Origin: JBARRO01 sp049644265
Lineage (GTDB): Bacteria; Bacteroidota; Ignavibacteria; UBA10030
DNA length: 64,000 nt
Direction: 5' to 3'
NCBI GenBank assembly: GCA_049644265.1
Contig: JBARRO010000005.1
Location: 37,732-101,731, forward strand
Shown: one piece after another, positions 59,939-64,000 of the stretch
Layout: every line of letters starts with the position of its first letter
Position numbering within the stretch: position 1 is the stretch's first letter
The notes under the pieces: model-generated
Databases searched by the model: none
What the model was told of the DNA's origin: nothing
The model's input: only the letters and a program-made list of their open reading frames with translations
Program-made: the position numbers and the translations under genes

Positions 59939-62900
59939 CTAGCTCCTAATCTCCTTCAAATACACCACCGCCGGTTGCGTGTTCAGCTCTTCGAGCACGC
60001 GATAGTCTCTTGGTTTGTGCTTCTCTCTGAGTTTGTTGGCTTTGCTTTCAGGATCCTTAAGATCGCCAAAGACAATTGCCTGACTGGGACAGGCCTGCTG
60101 GCATGCGGTGACGATCTCTCCGTCCATGATGGCTCTGCCTTCCACCCTTGCGTTGTTCTTCGCTTCGACAATCCGCTGGACGCAGAATGTGCACTTCTCC
60201 ATGACACCCTTGGTTCGCACTGTCACGTCCGGATTCAACTGCCAGTTGAGCGGTTCGGGAAATTCGTAATCAAACCAATTGAACCGGCGAACTTTGTACG
60301 GACAGTTGTTCGCACAGTACCGTGTGCCGACACATCGGTTGTAGACCTGGGCGTTGAGTCCCTCCGGCGTATGGTAAGAGGCATACACAGGGCAGACCGT
60401 TTCGCATGGAGCGTTGTCACAATGCTGACAAAGCATGGGAAGGAATTCGGCGTTCGGCGAGTACGGCGCTGTGGAATCCGCCGGGGGATCGTCGAAGAAA
60501 CGCTCGATGCGCAGCCAGGAAAGCTCTCGGCCGATCTCCACTTGCTTCTTCCCGACGACCGGGATGTTGTTCTCCGAATAACACGCGGTCACGCAAGCGC
60601 TGCACCCCGTGCACCTGTCGAGATCGATCGTCATTCCCCATCTGTGTAGCGGATGTTCATGCGGTTCATACAAGGACGGCGCTCCGGGGCTGCCGGGTTG
60701 CTCTTCGGCAACCGGATGCCTTCCCTCCGCAAGCTCTTTTGTCTGACGGAGGAGCTCTTCCACAGTCACGACCTGAACGATGTTCCGGCCGTGGAGGTAA
60801 TCACTGCCGGCAACATCGGCAAATTGAATTCGTTGCCCGCGATTCACAAGGGCAACCGGGATTCCGGACCACTGCAACGCTCCCGACGACGCCAGTGGAT
60901 TCGGAGGGAGCAGGGTATACGCATTCGCACCCTGACCTTTTGCGTAACGGCCGTATTCGGTGTGACCTTGGCCGACGGGAATCGCAACCGCGCCCGGCCG
61001 GACGCCAGCGTAGACATACGCAGGGAGATCCAGAGTTCCGTACTTCGTTGTCAGCCGGAGAATATCTCCGCGTTTTACTCCAAGCTTCTCCGCATCCTGC
61101 GGATGAATTTCAACCCAACTGTCCCACGTAATCATCGTCATGGGGTCCGGTACTTCCTGAAGCCACGGCTTGTTCGCGCCCCTGCCGTCGTAATGATTCA
61201 AGGACGGATACGTGAGAAGGAGAAAATCTGCCGCCGTTTTTTGCCGCTCGAATTCGTTCATCATCGGTTTCAGGTCGGCCGACGAACTCGCCCATCGCAG
61301 TCGCGGATTGCTTCCGGCTTCTTCTCTGAAAATTCCTCCGTTTGCAAGCGCCTCCATCCACCATGTCTCAAAATCCTGACGCGAGCCGATGGCTCGCTGT
61401 ACCGTCCGCCATCGAACACGTACGTACTCATAGAATGGCTGACTGAGTTTCGAGAAGTTAGTCTTTCCCAAAATCTTTTCGTTGAGGAGAAGAATTTCAT
61501 CCCCCAACATTCTGGTCGTTTTGAACACTGGCTGCATGACAGGCTGCATGAAGCCGAAGATTCCTTCAGCCGGCTCATAATCCCCCCAACTTTCGAGGGG
61601 TGTGTGGACCGGCAGCACGATTTGTGCGCGAGCGGCGGTCTCATCCATAAAGGACGAGAATGCAACGGTAAGCGGAATCTTCTCCATCGCTTCGGAGAAA
61701 TTCGCACCCGGAGGAGCAGAAAAAACTGGATTTGTCTCGGTGAAGAAGAGTGCGCCAATCTCACCCTGATGCGCGGATCGAACAAGGCGAAGCAGGTCCG
61801 CGTAGCCGTTCAAAGAGGAAAGCGACAAGGGTCGGTCGACTCTGACTGTCTTGCCGATATTGCCGCAGACAAAGTTCAAAAGATTGACCGCTGTAAGCGT
61901 TGCCACCTCGGTCTCGCTTCCGAGCATCGGTCCGCCTCCTATTGCGAGGCCGGGTGATGCTTCGGCGAATTCTTTTGCAAGCGACCGTATCCGGTCGGGA
62001 CTGACTCCGGTGATTTGCGAGACCTTCCGCGGAGCGAGGCCCTGGATCATTCTCAGAATCTCATTGGATTCCGCGAGCCCGAGTCCGGTTGCCATTCCGT
62101 TGGTGAGAATCACGTTCACCAAACCCAGAGCGAGGGCTCCCTCGGTCCCGGGAATCGGTGCAATCCATTCATCCGCGTTCGTCGCCGTCATGGAGAGCCG
62201 CGGACCGATGTACACGTACGGATGGACGCTCTTGCCGTCGAATTCACGCATCGCAGCAAATTCTCGCGCCTGCCCGACAGGGGAGAGCCATGTCTCGAGG
62301 AAGTCCGCTCCAAACGAGAGAATGAACTTCGCCGATGCGAAATCATAGGTCGGAATAACTGCCCGGCCAAACGCAATTTCGTTCGCTTTCTTCAGGGCTT
62401 CGTAAGCGATCGGTTCGTATCGAACCCTGCGTTTCGACCCGACAGCTTTCAGGAAGTCGTCGACGACAGCATCGAGAGAGCCTGTGAGGTGGGGAGTAAG
62501 CCATGCGACCGAATTGCTCTTTCCCTGCTTGTCGAGCGCTTTGAGATGACCGAGAATGTGTTCTTCGGCTTGTTGCCACGTCAGCTGTTCCCACGAACCA
62601 TCGGCTTTCTTTCGCAAAGGATGCTGAATGCGATCCGGGTTATACAAGCCCTGTAGCGATGCCTGACCCCGGGAGCAGAGCGTTCCACGGTTCACAGGAT
62701 GAAGCGGGTTCCCTTCGACCTTTACCGCCCGACCCTCCCGCACCCGAACATGAATTCCACACCCGGCTGGACACTCCCTGCACACGCTCGCATACCACGC
62801 CGCTTTCCCCGGAATTATTTCTTCGTGCGGAATGATGTACGGAATGAGAGACTGCGGCTTCTGGGGGGTACAACCCGGCAAAGCAGTCGCCACGGTCGCG

Positions 62901-62941
62901 CCGCCGAAGATTTTGATGAAGTCTCTTCTCCTGATGTCCAT
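59939..62941 (-). CDS. actB: ACIII subunit ActB (molybdopterin-oxidoreductase-like domain fused to Fe-S domain)
   Basis: A 1000-residue protein, the large subunit of alternative complex III. A Tat-type signal (RRRDFIKIFGG) and a Cys at position 24 (LPGC) open it. Residues ~45-720 resemble a Mo-bisMGD oxidoreductase; such a domain in characterised ACIII has no Mo cofactor. It still has C-x2-C-x3-C-x27-C (CRECPAGC... TLC), the standard [4Fe-4S] pattern. Residues ~765-1000 form an FdhB/NrfC-like unit with four clusters' worth of Cys: CTGCSACVTAC, CQHCDNAPCETVC, CVGTRYCANNC and CTFC...CQQAC. Electrons from ActC quinol oxidation pass through it. It is the first act gene here; no actA gene is upstream in the window. 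Confidence 0.93.
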   Translation of the reverse strand: MDIRRRDFIKIFGGATVATALPGCTPQKPQSLIPYIIPHEEIIPGKAAWYASVCRECPAGCGIHVRVREGRAVKVEGNPLHPVNRGTLCSRGQASLQGLYNPDRIQHPLRKKADGSWEQLTWQQAEEHILGHLKALDKQGKSNSVAWLTPHLTGSLDAVVDDFLKAVGSKRRVRYEPIAYEALKKANEIAFGRAVIPTYDFASAKFILSFGADFLETWLSPVGQAREFAAMREFDGKSVHPYVYIGPRLSMTATNADEWIAPIPGTEGALALGLVNVILTNGMATGLGLAESNEILRMIQGLAPRKVSQITGVSPDRIRSLAKEFAEASPGLAIGGGPMLGSETEVATLTAVNLLNFVCGNIGKTVRVDRPLSLSSLNGYADLLRLVRSAHQGEIGALFFTETNPVFSAPPGANFSEAMEKIPLTVAFSSFMDETAARAQIVLPVHTPLESWGDYEPAEGIFGFMQPVMQPVFKTTRMLGDEILLLNEKILGKTNFSKLSQPFYEYVRVRWRTVQRAIGSRQDFETWWMEALANGGIFREEAGSNPRLRWASSSADLKPMMNEFERQKTAADFLLLTYPSLNHYDGRGANKPWLQEVPDPMTMITWDSWVEIHPQDAEKLGVKRGDILRLTTKYGTLDLPAYVYAGVRPGAVAIPVGQGHTEYGRYAKGQGANAYTLLPPNPLASSGALQWSGIPVALVNRGQRIQFADVAGSDYLHGRNIVQVVTVEELLRQTKELAEGRHPVAEEQPGSPGAPSLYEPHEHPLHRWGMTIDLDRCTGCSACVTACYSENNIPVVGKKQVEIGRELSWLRIERFFDDPPADSTAPYSPNAEFLPMLCQHCDNAPCETVCPVYASYHTPEGLNAQVYNRCVGTRYCANNCPYKVRRFNWFDYEFPEPLNWQLNPDVTVRTKGVMEKCTFCVQRIVEAKNNARVEGRAIMDGEIVTACQQACPSQAIVFGDLKDPESKANKLREKHKPRDYRVLEELNTQPAVVYLKEIRS

Positions 62942-62953
62942 GCCTGGGTGTTG

Positions 62954-63016
62954 GGTATTAGAGTTTAGGTGATAGGTCGTAGGTTATAGGTGACAGGTAA
63001 TAGGTATTAGGGTTTG
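62954..63016. repeat. AGGTGATAGG-type repeat, left arm
   Basis: Seven or eight degenerate tandem copies of a unit like (T)AGGT(G/A)ATAGG. The last overlaps the 3' end of the shifted frame of the S23-like pseudogene. Confidence 0.6.
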
Positions 63017-63275
63017 GTTCGTTCCAGATGATGTCGTGTTTCTCTCAACTCGCCAAAAGCCCTATTGACCCCTTCCAAGTGTTTATGTGCTTGTTGTTCC
63101 AACCTTCTGCGATGTTTGCAGGAACCGAATTCGACGATTTCCTCAACTGCGAACCAAGTTCATACATTTCGAATCTTGGGAATCGTAGCGTCAGCTCATG
63201 CACTTCCAGGTGAAGTTGAACAAGCCTTTGATAAACCACCAGATCTTCAAAACTCCTAATCGGTTGTTTTTCCAT
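63007..63275 (-). pseudogene. Frameshifted four-helix-bundle protein (S23/IVS-type, avd-like) gene
   Basis: From the ATG at 63275 the frame gives MEKQPIRSFEDLVVYQRL..., SQLRKSSNSVPANIAEGWNNKH, the plain signature of the TIGR02436/S23 family (proteins first known from 23S rRNA intervening sequences and related to DGR Avd). After NNKHIN it goes out of frame and stops after 15 further residues. In the next frame the expected continuation, HLEGVNRAFGELRETRHHLERTK, runs to a stop at 63007. A one-base (or four-base) loss near 63080 explains it. The 3' end runs into the flanking repeat, so the C-terminus is also short. It is most likely non-functional here. Confidence 0.75.
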
Positions 63276-63285
63276 TCTCGGGTGC

Positions 63286-63345
63286 CCCCTTTCACCCTGT
63301 ATCCTACGACCTATCACCTCACTCCTCCCACCTTCCACCTACTTC
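63286..63345. repeat. CCTATCACCT-type repeat, right arm
   Basis: Inverted counterpart of the left arm, with CCTACGACCTATCACCT at 63303-63319, then looser CTCCCACCTTCCACCT units that run up to the DinB stop codon. Confidence 0.6.
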
Positions 63346-63845
63346 CTTCTCAACATCCCCTCTAATTGCCGCACATGATTAATGTCGTGTCCTGCGAACA
63401 TCTCTGTCATCCTGACGACATTTTCCTTCCCCCGTTCCGAATGCATCCCGTAATAATCCCACATTCCCTTCGGAATCATTTTCAGCAGCCGGACATTGGC
63501 TTCGCGAAGAACCCTGAATTGCTCAAACGACTCGAGGGGCTCCAGTTTTGCATATTGCGAGTACTTTGCCCAGACATCCTGATCGAATGCTTGAATGGGC
63601 GTTCCGTTCGAACCCAGGATAAGACGGAGACGGAAAGAAAACACGAGCTCGGAGTCAGCCAGATGAGCAAGGATTTCTCCTGCCGACCACTTGTCCGGCC
63701 CCGAACGCTTCTTTAAAGAAGCCGGACGGGATTTCATCAGAAGCTTCACGATCTTTCCAGCTGTGGCGCTAAGAATGGCCATCGGCTTCTTGCCCTGCTG
63801 GTAGCTTAGGATTCGTGCGGTGTATTGTTCGGGGGTCTCGGACAT
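63339..63845 (-). CDS. DinB-family (DinB_2/YfiT-like) putative metal-binding protein
   Basis: A 168-residue four-helix protein. The three His metal ligands of the family are likely in EILAHLADSELVF and AGHDINHVRQLEGML (two His), with the PDKWSAGEILAHL start typical of DinB_2. Such proteins act as thiol-dependent transferases or hydrolases, or have unknown roles. It lies upstream of the S23-like pseudogene and actB in the same direction, but repeats separate them. The 155 bases to the right hold no gene that I can see. Confidence 0.85.
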   Translation of the reverse strand: MSETPEQYTARILSYQQGKKPMAILSATAGKIVKLLMKSRPASLKKRSGPDKWSAGEILAHLADSELVFSFRLRLILGSNGTPIQAFDQDVWAKYSQYAKLEPLESFEQFRVLREANVRLLKMIPKGMWDYYGMHSERGKENVVRMTEMFAGHDINHVRQLEGMLRRK

Positions 63846-64000
63846 GATTAGCAGATAGATTTTAGGTGATAGGGGTTATGTGACAAATAGAAGTAGACAG
63901 CTTTGTGTTCTAGTTTTGCAGATTGTTCTTTGACATGTTACCTTGCGCACTACCCCAGGACTTCCACGGAGTGGCTATGCGTAAGCTTGACACCATGTTG

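Larger units (their letters stand above)
62942..63338. mobile_element. Possible small element: S23-like gene flanked by inverted repeats
   Basis: Left arm 62954-63016 (units GGTGATAGG, GGTCGTAGG, GGTTATAGG) and right arm 63286-63319 enclose a broken four-helix-bundle gene. Seventeen bases, AGGTGATAGGTCGTAGG (62967-62983), are exactly repeated inverted at 63303-63319, with a looser match for a further 8-10 bases. The arms, the single gene and its place between actB and a DinB gene suggest a small mobile or hitch-hiking unit; transposition itself is not shown. Confidence 0.4.

Noticed and set aside
60653..61957. 434-codon plus-strand frame antisense to actB
   Set aside because: Antisense shadow of a strongly conserved gene.

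Overview
The window looks like a chromosomal segment of a bacterium from the Bacteroidota/Chlorobiota-Ignavibacteriota (FCB) side of the tree. The signs are a subtilase with a C-terminal type IX secretion sorting domain, a five-gene block of alternative complex III (ACIII), a GldA/GldF/GldG-like ABC locus with a DUF4340 protein, and several Bacteroidota-type outer-membrane proteins. No rRNA, tRNA, insertion sequence or CRISPR array was recognised. The exact lineage is inferred, not shown.

Layout. 0-4 kb: the N-terminus of an exported, probably TonB-receptor-like protein, then a compact locus that I read as a candidate Cys-rich secreted peptide (RiPP or bacteriocin-like) system. It has a stand-alone AraC helix-turn-helix, a membrane-anchored CxxC redoxin, a membrane-anchored C39 (double-glycine) protease without an ABC transporter, a 94-residue precursor carrying both a Sec signal and a GG leader ahead of a six-Cys core, an exported unknown and a Yip1-like membrane protein. 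4-18 kb: mostly housekeeping (Lon-like protease, barrel protein, K+ channel, GT4-CE4 fusion, aminotransferase, TypA, an exported HMA protein). 18-24 kb: mfd, then a MarR-DoxX-CatE-like-YceI unit with two matching palindromic operators, probably a quinone/catechol stress response. 24-30 kb: transporters, a DUF5009 membrane protein, a VanX-like dipeptidase and an esterase. 30-35 kb: VWA protein, T9SS subtilase and MoxR ATPase. 35-40 kb: three SurA/PpiC-type periplasmic folding factors. 40-44 kb: DUF4340, GldG, GldF and GldA-like ABC proteins. 44-53 kb: accessory genes (regulators, DUF4199, DUF1801, methyltransferase, VOC protein, radical SAM protein, M61 peptidase). 53-63 kb: response regulator, copper P-type ATPase and ACIII genes actF, actE, actD, actC and actB. 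63-64 kb: a frameshifted four-helix-bundle (S23/IVS-type) gene between inverted repeats, and a DinB-family gene.

How the parts relate. ACIII moves electrons from quinol to a cytochrome c or an oxidase, and the adjoining copper ATPase fits oxidase metal supply; the usual multihaem ActA gene is not next to actB here. The PpiC cluster fits the traffic of barrel and T9SS cargo through the periplasm.

A striking background feature is dispersed, imperfect short-motif repeats in many spacers, often as two facing arms: CACAGAGG/CTTCGTGG type, GCCTGCC hairpins, C-rich CCCCTGCTCC type, GAAAC type and AGGTGATAGG type. They sit even inside operons and seem to extend into the ActE leader. Several apparent small reading frames are only translations of these repeats and are omitted.
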